Of a stretch of DNA of 64,000 nucleotides, positions 43,606 through 54,726 are shown piece after piece (position 1 is the first letter of the stretch; each line of letters starts with the position of its first letter). A model generated the notes under the pieces. That model saw only the letters and a list, made by a program, of their open reading frames with translations. It searched no databases and was not told the DNA's origin. Where the stretch lies: the NCBI GenBank assembly GCA_001636495.1, contig KV440964.1, forward strand, positions 1,194,666-1,258,665, given 5' to 3'. The translations under genes and the position numbers were made by a program. The DNA comes from Sutcliffiella horikoshii. Lineage in GTDB: Bacteria > Bacillota > Bacilli > Bacillales > Bacillaceae_I.

Positions 43606-44254
43606 ACGCGTTAATTGGGACAAAATGTGGGATGCTACTTTAGAAACCCTTTATATGAGTAGTATATCTGTGGTCGCCACTTTTATTTTAGGAATCATTT
43701 TAGGATTGTTATTGTTTTTGACGGCGAAGGGAAACATTTGGGAAAGTCGTATCATCAATGGGATCGTAGCGGCGTTCGTCAATATCTTCCGTTCCATCCC
43801 ATTTGTCATCTTGATATTTTTACTCATTCCTTTTACAAGGCTCATCATGGGAACCATTATTGGGGCTAATGCAGCATTGCCGGCTTTGATTATAGGGGCA
43901 GCACCATTCTACGCCCGTATGGTGGAAATCGCCTTACGTGAAATTGATAAAGGTGTCATTGAAGCAGCCCGTTCCATGGGGGCGAAAACTTCTGAAATCA
44001 TCTGGAAGGTACTGATTCCGGAATCGATGCCAGCATTGGTTTCCGGTATTACGGTAACAGCCATTGCCATCGTAAGTTACACAGCTATGGCGGGAATCAT
44101 CGGAGCAGGAGGTTTGGGTAACCTGGCATTCCTGGATGGTTTCCAACGTAACAACTGGGAAGTAACCCTTGTATGTACCGTCATCATTTTAATCATCGTG
44201 TTTATCATCCAATTCATTGGAGATTTAATAACTAATAAACTAGACAAACGATAA
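43598..44254 (+). CDS. metP: Methionine ABC transporter permease
   Basis: A 218-residue MetI/MetP permease with five hydrophobic segments. The ATPase contact loop EAARSMGAKTSEIIWKVLIP is clear. It starts inside the end of metN (8-bp overlap), so the two are co-translated. It moves methionine (L or D) into the cell with MetN and MetQ. Confidence 0.95.
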   Translation: MLERVNWDKMWDATLETLYMSSISVVATFILGIILGLLLFLTAKGNIWESRIINGIVAAFVNIFRSIPFVILIFLLIPFTRLIMGTIIGANAALPALIIGAAPFYARMVEIALREIDKGVIEAARSMGAKTSEIIWKVLIPESMPALVSGITVTAIAIVSYTAMAGIIGAGGLGNLAFLDGFQRNNWEVTLVCTVIILIIVFIIQFIGDLITNKLDKR

Positions 44255-44271
44255 GAAAGCGGGGACTAATC

Positions 44272-45105
44272 ATGAAGAAAGTATTAAGTTTGGCAGTAGT
44301 ATCGTTATTGTTAGTAGTGCTTGCTGCATGTGGCGGCGGGGACAAAGGTATTGAAGAAGGAAAGTTAGTAATTGGTGCATCAAATGTACCACACGCTGAA
44401 ATTCTAGAAGAAGCTAAGCCTATTTTAGAAGAACAAGGTATTGAATTAGAGATACAAACGTATACAGATTACATTATCCCGAACCAAGCACTTCGTGATA
44501 AAGATATTGACGCAAACTTCTTCCAACATGAGCCATACTTAAAAACGCAAATAGCGGAAAATGACTACAAATTTGTAAGTGCGGGTGGCGTTCACATTGA
44601 GCCAATCGGTGTTTACTCTCAAGAGTATGACAGCCTGGAAGAACTTCCAGAAGGTGCAGAGATCCTAATGAGTAACTCTGTTGCGGATCACGGACGTATC
44701 CTATTAATGCTTGAAGAAAAAGGACTTATTACTTTAAAAGAAGGTGTGGAAGCTACATCCGCATCTATTGATGATATCGAAGACAATCCAAAAAACTTGA
44801 AATTTAACACTCAATTTGAAGCGGCGTTCCTACCTCAAGCATACTTGAATGGTGACGGAGATGCGGTCCTTATCAATGGTAACTATGCATTAGGTGCAGA
44901 AATCAATCCGGAAGAGGAAGCAATTGCTCTTGAATCCAAAGAAGAAAATCCTTATGTCAACCTGATTGTTGTCCGTGAGGAAGACAAAGATAACGAACAA
45001 ATCAAAGCGTTGGTGGAAGTACTTCAATCTGACGAGATTAAGGCATTTATTGATGAGAAATACAAAGGAGCTGTACTTACGGCGAAGTCTGCGGACGAAG
45101 AATAA
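44272..45105 (+). CDS. metQ: Methionine-binding lipoprotein
   Basis: A 277-residue NlpA/MetQ-family lipoprotein. The signal peptide ends at VLAAC with lipid-anchored Cys20. The mature part has ANFFQHEPYL and VPNQA-like segments typical of the family. It binds methionine outside the membrane and delivers it to MetNP. Last gene of the operon, followed by a terminator at 45113-45152. Confidence 0.95.
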   Translation: MKKVLSLAVVSLLLVVLAACGGGDKGIEEGKLVIGASNVPHAEILEEAKPILEEQGIELEIQTYTDYIIPNQALRDKDIDANFFQHEPYLKTQIAENDYKFVSAGGVHIEPIGVYSQEYDSLEELPEGAEILMSNSVADHGRILLMLEEKGLITLKEGVEATSASIDDIEDNPKNLKFNTQFEAAFLPQAYLNGDGDAVLINGNYALGAEINPEEEAIALESKEENPYVNLIVVREEDKDNEQIKALVEVLQSDEIKAFIDEKYKGAVLTAKSADEE

Positions 45106-45112
45106 GAATTAT

Positions 45113-45152
45113 GAGAAACCCCGTGCTGTTCATATGGTACGGGGTTTTATTA
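45113..45152 (+). terminator. metNPQ terminator
   Basis: An AACCCCGT / ACGGGGTT stem closes a loop of about 14 nt and ends in TTTTATT. Confidence 0.85.
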
Positions 45153-45234
45153 AGGCTTATAAAAAGGATGAATACTTACCTCCCTCTTAAACAAATACTA
45201 ACCTTGTGAAAAAAAAGGATGGGAGTTGTCTTCA

Positions 45235-45606
45235 ATGGAACAACATTACGAGCCGAAAAACTATGCAGAAGCAGCACTTCATGATTATAAAGCGGGTCTT
45301 GGTGTATTCACTGAAAAGATGCCAGAGCTTGCACATCACTATAACGAGTTCACAGAAGCATGCTTTAAAGAAGGTGTGCTAGATAAAAAGCAGAAACAAT
45401 TGATCGCACTTGGTGTGAGTGTCTATTCCCAAGATGAGTATTGCATTGTGTATCACACAAAAGGGTGCCTGGATCAAGGTGCTACAGAGCAAGAGATCTT
45501 GGAAGTGTGCGGTGTGACCGCAGCATTTGGTGGCGGTGCGGCAATGAGCCAATCTGTAACGTTGGTGCAGTCTTGTATTAGTGATTTTAATGAATTGAAG
45601 CATTGA
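45235..45606 (+). CDS. yurZ: Carboxymuconolactone decarboxylase-family protein (YurZ-like)
   Basis: About 123 residues; the ATG at 45235 lies 9 nt after GGGAG and is preferred to a GTG 9 bp earlier. It is a small helical CMD/AhpD-like protein with EYCIVYHTKGCLDQGATEQEI, where Cys and His match the family's catalytic segment but the second Cys of AhpD's CxxC is Val. Such proteins are often alkylhydroperoxidase-like. Position between metQ and sufC matches B. subtilis yurZ. Confidence 0.85.
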   Translation: MEQHYEPKNYAEAALHDYKAGLGVFTEKMPELAHHYNEFTEACFKEGVLDKKQKQLIALGVSVYSQDEYCIVYHTKGCLDQGATEQEILEVCGVTAAFGGGAAMSQSVTLVQSCISDFNELKH

Positions 45607-45612
45607 TTTTTC

Positions 45613-45644
45613 AGAGTCTGACCTTTTGGGGTTAGGCTTTTTTA
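45613..45644 (+). terminator. Terminator after yurZ
   Basis: AGTCTGACC / GGTTAGGCT stem with wobble pairs followed by seven T residues. The following 45691-45748 has no G on the plus strand, an oddity without other recognisable content. Confidence 0.75.
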
Positions 45645-45877
45645 TTATCTGTACATCTCGAACGCCTTAGCATTCCAGAGAAATACTAAGTCTCCCATTA
45701 ACCACCTTCCCTAACTCCCCCACAACCTCCAATATCCCCAATAATCCCGCCATACAACAGTTGGGTAAATTAACCACCCCTGTTATGATTACTATTGTGT
45801 TTATTACAAATACTTTAGGGGTATCAGAAGAACTGGTACGACAAAATAAACACTTATAAATAGGAAGGGAATGGTTT

Positions 45878-46066
45878 ATTATCCATCAGGTACACGTAAA
45901 GTATACAGGTGAAATGGAGAAGGCAATGTATCAAGCTTACGGTTTTGGTTATGAGGAGTATTCCAATAAGCTCTCAAAACTCTTAGAAGTAGAACAGAAG
46001 CGAGAAAAGGATTACCAAAAAAGCTTGAAAATTGTTGAAGAAGTAGACCGTAATTTCCGCCCATAA
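45878..46066 (+). CDS. Possible small protein with ATT start (62 aa)
   Basis: An open frame ends TAA at 46066. The first ATG is at 45914 (50 codons) with only a poor ribosome site, while an in-frame ATT at 45878 has AGGAAGGG 8 nt upstream. The deduced peptide is acidic and helical (YTGEMEKAMYQAYGFGYEEY, then many Glu/Lys) and looks protein-like. A strong terminator follows at 46114-46165. I recognise no family. An ATG in another frame at 45871 would give only 13 residues. Confidence 0.4.
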   Translation: MIHQVHVKYTGEMEKAMYQAYGFGYEEYSNKLSKLLEVEQKREKDYQKSLKIVEEVDRNFRP

Positions 46067-46113
46067 AACCTTGGCAGCAGCAAGCTGACAGGTTGACCAT
46101 ATAATATAGAAAT

Positions 46114-46165
46114 AAAAGGGTTCGCGTTATTCTCTAACAAATGAGAATAAAGCAGACCCTTTTTG
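46114..46165 (+). terminator. Terminator before sufC region
   Basis: A two-part stem: AAGGGT / ACCCTT outside and TTATTCTC / GAGAATAA inside, ending in TTTTT. Confidence 0.8.
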
Positions 46166-46186
46166 CTGTTTATAAAGTTCTCCCTG

Positions 46187-46246
46187 GTTAATTGTAGTGC
46201 AAGTTATGAGACTCCGGTGGGAGGTAGCGGTAGACTTGAGTTAACT
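46187..46246 (+). repeat. Structured interspersed repeat, copy 7 (truncated)
   Basis: The first half of the repeat is present (GTTAATTGTAGTGCAAG, GACTCCGGTGGGAGGTAGC, GACTTGAG), after which it jumps to a terminal GTTAAC. The right half is deleted. The 370-bp gap up to sufC holds this copy, a terminator and the suf promoter. Confidence 0.75.
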
Positions 46247-46346
46247 AAATAAAAAATTCCCCCGAAAATTCGACTTTCCCCCCTTATATTCGTTATAATT
46301 TGAGGGTATCTTACACAAGGCGGAAAAGGTTGCTATCACTTTCTAT

Positions 46347-46375
46347 TTGTTATAAGATTGTAATGAGAATAAAAT
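46347..46375 (+). promoter_or_regulatory. suf operon promoter
   Basis: TTGTTA at 46347-46352, 17-bp spacer, TAAAAT at 46370-46375, about 55 bp before sufC. Confidence 0.6.
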
Positions 46376-46435
46376 GAGAATTAAAACAACAATGTGTTTT
46401 TATATAGGAACACAAGAACATTGGAGGTTACAGTT

Positions 46436-47218
46436 ATGGGTTCAACGTTAACAATTAAAGATTTACATGTATCCATTAATGATAAAGAGATTTTAAAGGG
46501 TGTAAATCTTGAAGTCAAAGGCGGAGAGATTCACGCAATCATGGGACCTAACGGAACAGGAAAGTCAACGCTTTCTTCTGCAATCATGGGTCACCCAAAA
46601 TATGAAGTAACAAGCGGAAGCATCACGTTTGATGGGGAAGATGTTCTTGAAATGGAAGTGGATGAGCGTGCACAAGTTGGCTTATTCCTTGCAATGCAAT
46701 ATCCAAGTGAGATCAGTGGAGTAACAAACGCGGACTTCTTGCGTTCTGCTATTAACGCTCGTCGTGAAGAGGGAGACGAAATTTCTCTAATGAAGTTCAT
46801 CCGTAAAATGGATAAGAACATGGACTTTTTGGAAATGGATCAAGCAATGGCACAGCGTTACCTGAACGAAGGTTTCTCTGGTGGAGAAAAGAAACGTAAC
46901 GAGATTCTTCAATTGATGATGATCGAGCCTAAGATTGCAATCCTTGATGAGATTGACTCCGGTCTTGATATTGATGCACTGAAAGTTGTTTCTAAAGGAA
47001 TCAATCAAATGCGCAACGACGATTTCGGTTGCCTTATCATCACTCACTACCAACGTTTATTAAACTACATCACACCTGACCACGTTCACGTAATGATGCA
47101 AGGTCGCATTGTGAAGTCCGGTGGTAAGGAATTAGCACAACGTCTAGAGGCAGAAGGTTATGATTGGATTAAGCAAGAACTAGGTATCGAAGACGAAACA
47201 GTCGGCCAAGAAGCGTAA
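46436..47218 (+). CDS. sufC: Fe-S cluster assembly ATPase SufC
   Basis: A 260-residue ABC-type ATPase, the usual length; start at 46436 behind TGGAGG, while upstream in-frame codons lack a site. Walker A is GPNGTGKST, the signature FSGGEKKR, and Walker B IAILDEIDSGLD with the family's characteristic Ile-Asp pattern. It forms the SufBCD scaffold complex in the cytoplasm on which new Fe-S clusters are built. First gene of sufCDSUB. Confidence 0.97.
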   Translation: MGSTLTIKDLHVSINDKEILKGVNLEVKGGEIHAIMGPNGTGKSTLSSAIMGHPKYEVTSGSITFDGEDVLEMEVDERAQVGLFLAMQYPSEISGVTNADFLRSAINARREEGDEISLMKFIRKMDKNMDFLEMDQAMAQRYLNEGFSGGEKKRNEILQLMMIEPKIAILDEIDSGLDIDALKVVSKGINQMRNDDFGCLIITHYQRLLNYITPDHVHVMMQGRIVKSGGKELAQRLEAEGYDWIKQELGIEDETVGQEA

Positions 47219-47233
47219 GCAAGGAGGATTATC

Positions 47234-50170
<2,937 letters not shown>

Positions 50171-50245
50171 GCAAGGCAAGATAGGGAGTGGTAGTGATGC
50201 GAAATTGGCCTCATTATTGCTCACCTCTTGAATGGAGGGAATAAA

Positions 50246-51643
50246 ATGGCTAAAAAAATGCCTGAAATCGGCGATTACAAGTATGGTTTTAAGGACAAAG
50301 ACGTTTCCATTTTCCGTTCCGGCCGTGGTCTTACGAAAGAGATCGTAGAAGAAATCTCTCGTATAAAGGATGAGCCTCAATGGATGTTGGATTTCCGTCT
50401 TAAATCACTAGAACATTTTTATAATATGCCAATGCCACAATGGGGCGGCGACCTGAACAGCTTGAACTTTGATGAAATTACGTACTACGTAAAGCCATCT
50501 GAGAAATCTGAGCGTTCTTGGGATGAAGTACCTGAAGAAATCAAACAAACGTTTGATAAATTGGGTATTCCGGAAGCGGAACAAAAATATCTTGCTGGTG
50601 TATCTGCTCAGTATGAGTCTGAGGTTGTGTACCACAACATGCAAGAAGACCTGGAAGATCTAGGTGTTGTTTTTAAAGATACAGGAACGGCACTAATGGA
50701 AAATGAAGACATTTTCCGCGAGCATTTTGCGAAAACAATACCGCCTACTGATAACAAATTTGCTGCATTGAACTCTGCAGTATGGTCTGGTGGATCTTTC
50801 ATTTACGTTCCTAAAGGTATAAAAGTGGAAACGCCACTTCAAGCGTACTTCCGAATCAACTCCGAAAATATGGGTCAATTCGAGCGTACACTTATCATTG
50901 TAGACGAAGGCGCTCACGTACATTATGTAGAGGGCTGTACAGCACCTGTTTATACGACAAACTCACTACACAGTGCGGTTGTTGAAATCGTCATTAAAAA
51001 AGATGCGTACTGCCGTTACACGACGATTCAAAACTGGGCGAACAATGTTTACAATCTTGTAACAAAACGAGCAGTTTGTGAAGAGAATGCGACGATGGAA
51101 TGGATTGATGGAAATATCGGTTCTAAATTAACGATGAAATACCCAGCTGTAATCCTTAAAGGAGAAGGCGCACGTGGTATGACATTATCCATTGCAATTG
51201 CCGGTAAAGGCCAGCATCAAGATGCAGGGGCGAAAATGATTCACCTTGCACCAAACACATCTTCCACAATCGTTTCCAAATCCATCTCCAAGCAAGGTGG
51301 TAAAGTAACATACCGTGGAATCGTACACTTTGGTAAAAAAGCAACAGGCGCACGCTCCAACATCGAGTGTGATACGCTGATCATGGATAACCAGTCTACT
51401 TCCGATACAATTCCTTACAACGAAGTGTTCAATGACAACGTTTCTCTTGAGCATGAAGCAAAGGTATCCAAAGTATCTGAAGAGCAACTGTTCTACCTGA
51501 TGAGCCGTGGGCTTTCCGAAGAAGAAGCAACAGAAATGATCGTAATGGGCTTCATCGAGCCATTCACAAAAGAATTACCAATGGAATACGCAGTAGAAAT
51601 GAACCGTCTGATCAAGTTCGAGATGGAAGGTTCTATTGGGTAA
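50246..51643 (+). CDS. sufB: Fe-S cluster assembly scaffold SufB
   Basis: A 465-residue protein, identical in length to B. subtilis SufB when started at ATG 50246, 8 nt after GGAGGG. The beta-helix core includes [18 protein letters not shown], and Cys residues such as in VEGCTAP and NIECDTL are conserved in the family. It is the cluster-bearing scaffold with SufC and SufD. Last gene of the operon; a strong terminator follows. Confidence 0.97.
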   Translation: MAKKMPEIGDYKYGFKDKDVSIFRSGRGLTKEIVEEISRIKDEPQWMLDFRLKSLEHFYNMPMPQWGGDLNSLNFDEITYYVKPSEKSERSWDEVPEEIKQTFDKLGIPEAEQKYLAGVSAQYESEVVYHNMQEDLEDLGVVFKDTGTALMENEDIFREHFAKTIPPTDNKFAALNSAVWSGGSFIYVPKGIKVETPLQAYFRINSENMGQFERTLIIVDEGAHVHYVEGCTAPVYTTNSLHSAVVEIVIKKDAYCRYTTIQNWANNVYNLVTKRAVCEENATMEWIDGNIGSKLTMKYPAVILKGEGARGMTLSIAIAGKGQHQDAGAKMIHLAPNTSSTIVSKSISKQGGKVTYRGIVHFGKKATGARSNIECDTLIMDNQSTSDTIPYNEVFNDNVSLEHEAKVSKVSEEQLFYLMSRGLSEEEATEMIVMGFIEPFTKELPMEYAVEMNRLIKFEMEGSIG

Positions 51644-51654
51644 CATATAGTAAT

Positions 51655-51694
51655 AAAAAACCTTGGCGTGCGCTTGCATGCCAAGGTTTTTATT
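51655..51694. terminator. suf operon terminator
   Basis: An AACCTTGGC / GCCAAGGTT stem enclosing GTGCGCTTGCAT, ending in TTTTTATTT. The stem with its A run can also act on the other strand. Confidence 0.9.
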
Positions 51695-51770
51695 TATGAA
51701 TAGCAAGTGGTGCCACCCCTACGCATCTGACTAAAAGGGATTGTCGAAATTTGTGATGTTTTGTCAGTTG

Positions 51771-51812
51771 GCAAGTATTTGCTCAAGTTTGGATAGTATT
51801 TAGAGGTTTACC
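51771..51812. repeat. 21-bp tandem array, left part (split by the IS element)
   Basis: Two 21-bp units at 51771-51791 (GCAAGTATTTGCTCAAGTTTG) and 51792-51812 (GATAGTATTTAGAGG...). The second ends in TTACC exactly at the IS boundary; the array continues at 53469. Confidence 0.75.
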
Positions 51813-51904
51813 TTTCTAACCCCCTAATTAATTTGGACACGCTTAGACCTCCGGTTACACTTAAATTATTGTGTCTATCCTTTAGAAGAAGGGGGTGACT
51901 TAAT

Positions 51905-52216
51905 GTGCCTAGGAAGAAAATTCAAGTCATTGAGGAAGTGAAGAAGAAGTATGTCCGACTCGTGATTGAGTCTGGCAAACATCTTTCAATAGCCCAGCAG
52001 GCTGGTATATCTAGAGAGACTTTAAGAAAATGGATGAATGAATATGAAGATCAAGTAAGGGAAGAGATGGAAGCAGAAGGCAGCACTTCATCTGTCCTTT
52101 CAGATAACCCGACAAGAAATGAAATGCGTGATAAATATGAACAAGCTATGAGGTTGTTAGGAGAAAAAGAATTAGAAGTAGCGATGTTACGCTCCCTTCT
52201 AAAAAAAAGTACCTAA
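51905..52216 (+). CDS. IS3-family transposase OrfA
   Basis: A 103-residue helix-turn-helix protein starting at GTG 51905 behind AAGGGGGTG. The HTH is in LSIAQQAGISRETLRKWMNEY, followed by a leucine-zipper-like helix (EQAMRLLGEKELEVAMLRSLL). It binds the element ends and regulates transposition. The frame ends just after an A8 run (52201-52208), the presumed -1 frameshift site leading into OrfB. Confidence 0.9.
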   Translation: MPRKKIQVIEEVKKKYVRLVIESGKHLSIAQQAGISRETLRKWMNEYEDQVREEMEAEGSTSSVLSDNPTRNEMRDKYEQAMRLLGEKELEVAMLRSLLKKST

Positions 52217-53181
52217 CAATAAGAGAAAGGCTAGAGGAAGCTTATCAGTGGATAGGCGAAGGTGTTGGTGTAAAAAAAACGATGGAAGTAATGGGGGTTC
52301 ACCGATCTTTATATTATTACCATCTTGAAGAAAGGACGGACAAGGAAGTGGGGAAAAGGCCTGGAAGACCTAGACCTGGATATTCCTACACAGAGTCAGG
52401 CGTTATCGTTCCTGATGCTCAAATAGAGGAGTTTCTGAGTGAAGCTGTGGAAGGAGAGATTGGATCTTACGGGTATCAAAATCTTACGAGGTATCTTCGT
52501 AACGAATATCATTTAATAATTAATCCCAAAAAAGTCTATCGACTATGTACTGAATTAGATATTTTAGCACCGAGACGTCATTTACCATCTCCATATCCTA
52601 AAAGATTGGCGAAGAAGCATGAAATTACAGGTCCAAATCAATTATGGCAAGTAGATATTAAGTATGGCTCCCTAAAAGAAAGTAACAGGTTCGTTTTTCT
52701 AGCGAGTGCCATAGATGTGTTTGATCGGCGAATTGTTGGTTATTACCGAGGTCCAAATTGTAAGGCGGAGAATATAACAGAAATGCTTCAGAGAGCGCTT
52801 CTTCAACGCCAAGTTCATATGCCTGATGGAGAAAAAAAAGAGGAATTTAGTATCATTATTCGAAGTGATAATGGACCTCAGTTTACAAGTAGTGCGTTCG
52901 GGAAATTCTGCGCACGAAATAAGGTATTCCATGAGCGAATTCCACCAAAATCGCCTAATCTCAACGCTTATATAGAGTCCTTTCACAGTATCATTGAAAG
53001 AGAGTGTTATCAGCGTTATGAAATGGAATTTTTTGAGGAAGCGTACTACTGGATAGATGAGTTTATGGATTTTTATAATAACAGACGATATCACGGAAGT
53101 TTAGGTCATCTCTCGCCTGTGCAATATTTAAAAAAATACCAAGAGATTGGTTTTCAAGAGGGGATGGCAGTAAATTTATAG
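52201..53181 (+). CDS. IS3-family transposase OrfB (reached by -1 frameshift)
   Basis: Contains the HTH_21 region and an rve integrase core: first Asp in QVDIKYG, second in IIRSDNGPQF, and Glu in NAYIESFHSIIE, the DDE triad; it ends YNNRRYHGSLGHLSPVQYLKKY. In the -1 frame the reading continues without a stop from the A8 slip site (52201-52208); the first ATG in frame is 52282, without a good ribosome site. The OrfAB fusion would be the active transposase. About 300 residues from the ATG. Confidence 0.9.
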   Translation, partial: KKKYLTIRERLEEAYQWIGEGVGVKKTMEVMGVHRSLYYYHLEERTDKEVGKRPGRPRPGYSYTESGVIVPDAQIEEFLSEAVEGEIGSYGYQNLTRYLRNEYHLIINPKKVYRLCTELDILAPRRHLPSPYPKRLAKKHEITGPNQLWQVDIKYGSLKESNRFVFLASAIDVFDRRIVGYYRGPNCKAENITEMLQRALLQRQVHMPDGEKKEEFSIIIRSDNGPQFTSSAFGKFCARNKVFHERIPPKSPNLNAYIESFHSIIERECYQRYEMEFFEEAYYWIDEFMDFYNNRRYHGSLGHLSPVQYLKKYQEIGFQEGMAVNL

Positions 53182-53233
53182 AGAAGGAAATAGGTCCCTT
53201 AAAACAGAAGAACAGGAAACTTCATTCATGTAC

Positions 53234-53340
53234 GACTTGATGTGGAGGCCACGCATGATAACCTATTCGGTGCAGCCAGATGTATTATCATCTGGGTTCC
53301 TGGTAGGAGAATTATGCGTGGAGAGGCTCCATGTCAAGTC
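53234..53340 (+). other. Long structured hairpin in the IS 3' region
   Basis: GACTTGA-TG-TGGAG (53234-53247) pairs with CTCCA-TG-TCAAGTC (53327-53340), CACGCAT (53250-53256) with ATGCGTG (53314-53320), and an inner CCAGATG / CATCTGG hairpin completes the fold. It lies in the 280-bp non-coding 3' part of the IS between orfB and the right end. Confidence 0.7.
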
Positions 53341-53468
53341 ATTCTGGGCCAATAAACAACATCCTGATATTTATAAGGGAGCTATTTCCTTATACAAAAA
53401 ATGAAAAACTAAGAACAATAGAGTAAATCGGAGTTTGTGTACAATAATTAGGGGGTTAAGCCGTTACC

Positions 53469-53573
53469 GACAGTATTTGGCCAAGTTTGGACAGTATTTT
53501 AACCGAATCGGATAGTAAATGTGTCATCTTGGACAGTAAGTGAGAAATGGATGATTCATATGGACACGAATAT
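53469..53573. repeat. 21-bp tandem array, right part
   Basis: Units start at 53469, 53490, 53511, 53532 and 53553, exactly 21 bp apart, with GAYAGTA at the beginning of the first four. The last is decayed. Not coding: the phase is a multiple of 3, but the frames contain stops. Confidence 0.75.
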
Positions 53574-53640
53574 CACCCCGAGGTCACTTTTTCATAAAAA
53601 TAATTCGATAGAACACAGAAAATGTCAGTAAAAGTGATTC

Positions 53641-54504
53641 TTAATCTATTTCTTTTCCTGATAAGTAAAAATTATCATTTACCCTGCTGGAGTCTTTCCC
53701 CTTCACCCTCTTCAACGTCGCCACAATAAGAAAGCTTACTATCACTAGCAAAAGCCAGGAGCTGACCTTTCCTAGGTGGACAAGGCTCCATGCCTCTGTT
53801 TGGTTTGGATACTCCCAAGCCCCGAAAAATGTTGCGATGTTTTCCGCAACCCATATGAAAAACCCGATGAGGACAAAGGAAAAAGCGATAGGCATACGGT
53901 AACTCTTTTCTCCAACTTCATACCTTACCCAAGACTTCCAAAAAAGGATGATGACCAATCCGGATAGCCACCAACGAATATCGACCCAATAATGATGGGT
54001 GAAGAAGTTAAGGTAAATGGCTGCTGCGAGTGATACAACGGCCCAAAAAGGCGGCCAGTCAACAAGCTCCACATTCAACCTTCTCCAAGCCTGACAAAGA
54101 TAACTCGCAACACTTGCATACATAAACCCGCTATATAATGGCACGCCGAAAACCTTGGAATAGCCTTCCTCTGGATAAGACCAAGATCCCATGTGCACCT
54201 TGAAGATCTCAAGTGCCAGCCCTATAAGGTGAAACAAGGTGATGACTTTTAATTCATCGCGGGTTTCCAATCCAGACCGTAACATCCACCATTGCATCAG
54301 AATGCAGATTACGAGAAGCCAATCATACCGAGGCAGGAAGGGAAGAGGAATCACTTGGGTGATGGCCAAAGACGCGAATATGACAACAGGAAATACACAT
54401 GATAATGCCTGTTGCCAACCAAAGCGGATAAGTTGCTTGAATGCATCCACCCCAGACCATTCCTTCTTCTTTAGCCCTAAACCAAGATTTATGCCCCTAC
54501 CCAT
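53641..54504 (-). CDS. DUF817 membrane protein (YoaT-like)
   Basis: About 287 residues with some eight hydrophobic segments, belonging to the DUF817 family (B. subtilis YoaT). The start at 54504 has AAGAGG 7 nt upstream; an in-frame ATG at 54525 lacks a site. Its start overlaps the end of a short HTH-gene remnant, as in the yoaS-yoaT pair of B. subtilis. Trp- and Tyr-rich loops (GSWSYPEEGYSKVFGVPLYSGFMYA) are typical. No known function. Confidence 0.82.
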   Translation of the reverse strand: MGRGINLGLGLKKKEWSGVDAFKQLIRFGWQQALSCVFPVVIFASLAITQVIPLPFLPRYDWLLVICILMQWWMLRSGLETRDELKVITLFHLIGLALEIFKVHMGSWSYPEEGYSKVFGVPLYSGFMYASVASYLCQAWRRLNVELVDWPPFWAVVSLAAAIYLNFFTHHYWVDIRWWLSGLVIILFWKSWVRYEVGEKSYRMPIAFSFVLIGFFIWVAENIATFFGAWEYPNQTEAWSLVHLGKVSSWLLLVIVSFLIVATLKRVKGKDSSRVNDNFYLSGKEID

Positions 54505-54613
54505 TTTGGGGTTCCTCTTCATCACTTTGATATTCTAAAATATCTCCTGGTTGACAATCCAACGCCTTGCAGATTCCCTCTAATGTAGAGAAACGAATGG
54601 CCTTTGCTTTCAT
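54497..54613 (-). pseudogene. Remnant of a Cro/CI-type HTH regulator (YoaS-like), N-terminus missing
   Basis: A 38-codon frame (start ATG 54613, GAGGTG upstream) encodes MKAKAIRFSTLEGICKALDC followed by QPGDILEY. This is the second half of a small XRE regulator; the helix-turn-helix recognition part usually before KAKAIRFSTLE is absent and a stop codon lies upstream in frame. It may be a decayed gene or a truncated peptide kept for translational coupling to the DUF817 gene. Confidence 0.65.
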
Positions 54614-54634
54614 CAATGACACCTCACAATTACT

Positions 54635-54690
54635 ATATTATTTATTGAATTTACCATATTATTTATTGTAAAACAATAAAATTTTATTGT
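54635..54690. promoter_or_regulatory. Direct repeats and palindrome upstream of the HTH remnant
   Basis: ATATTATTTATTG occurs at 54635-54647 and 54656-54668, 21 bp apart, and a perfect 18-bp palindrome ACAATAAAATTTTATTGT follows at 54673-54690. Probably the old operator/promoter of the HTH gene. Confidence 0.45.
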
Positions 54691-54726
54691 ATTAATGACA
54701 GGGTGTTCATTTTATATTTCATTGAG

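Larger units (their letters stand above)
51813..53463 (+). mobile_element. IS3-family insertion sequence
   Basis: About 1651 bp, flanked by the direct repeat TTACC (51808-51812 and 53464-53468). Near the ends are inverted repeats TAACCCCCTAATTA (51817-51830) and its complement at 53445-53458; the outermost 4-5 bases do not match. It carries OrfA and OrfB with an A8 frameshift site, and a long hairpin in its 3' part. Both reading frames are intact, so it may be active. Removing it together with one TTACC restores the flanking 21-bp repeat phase. Confidence 0.85.
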
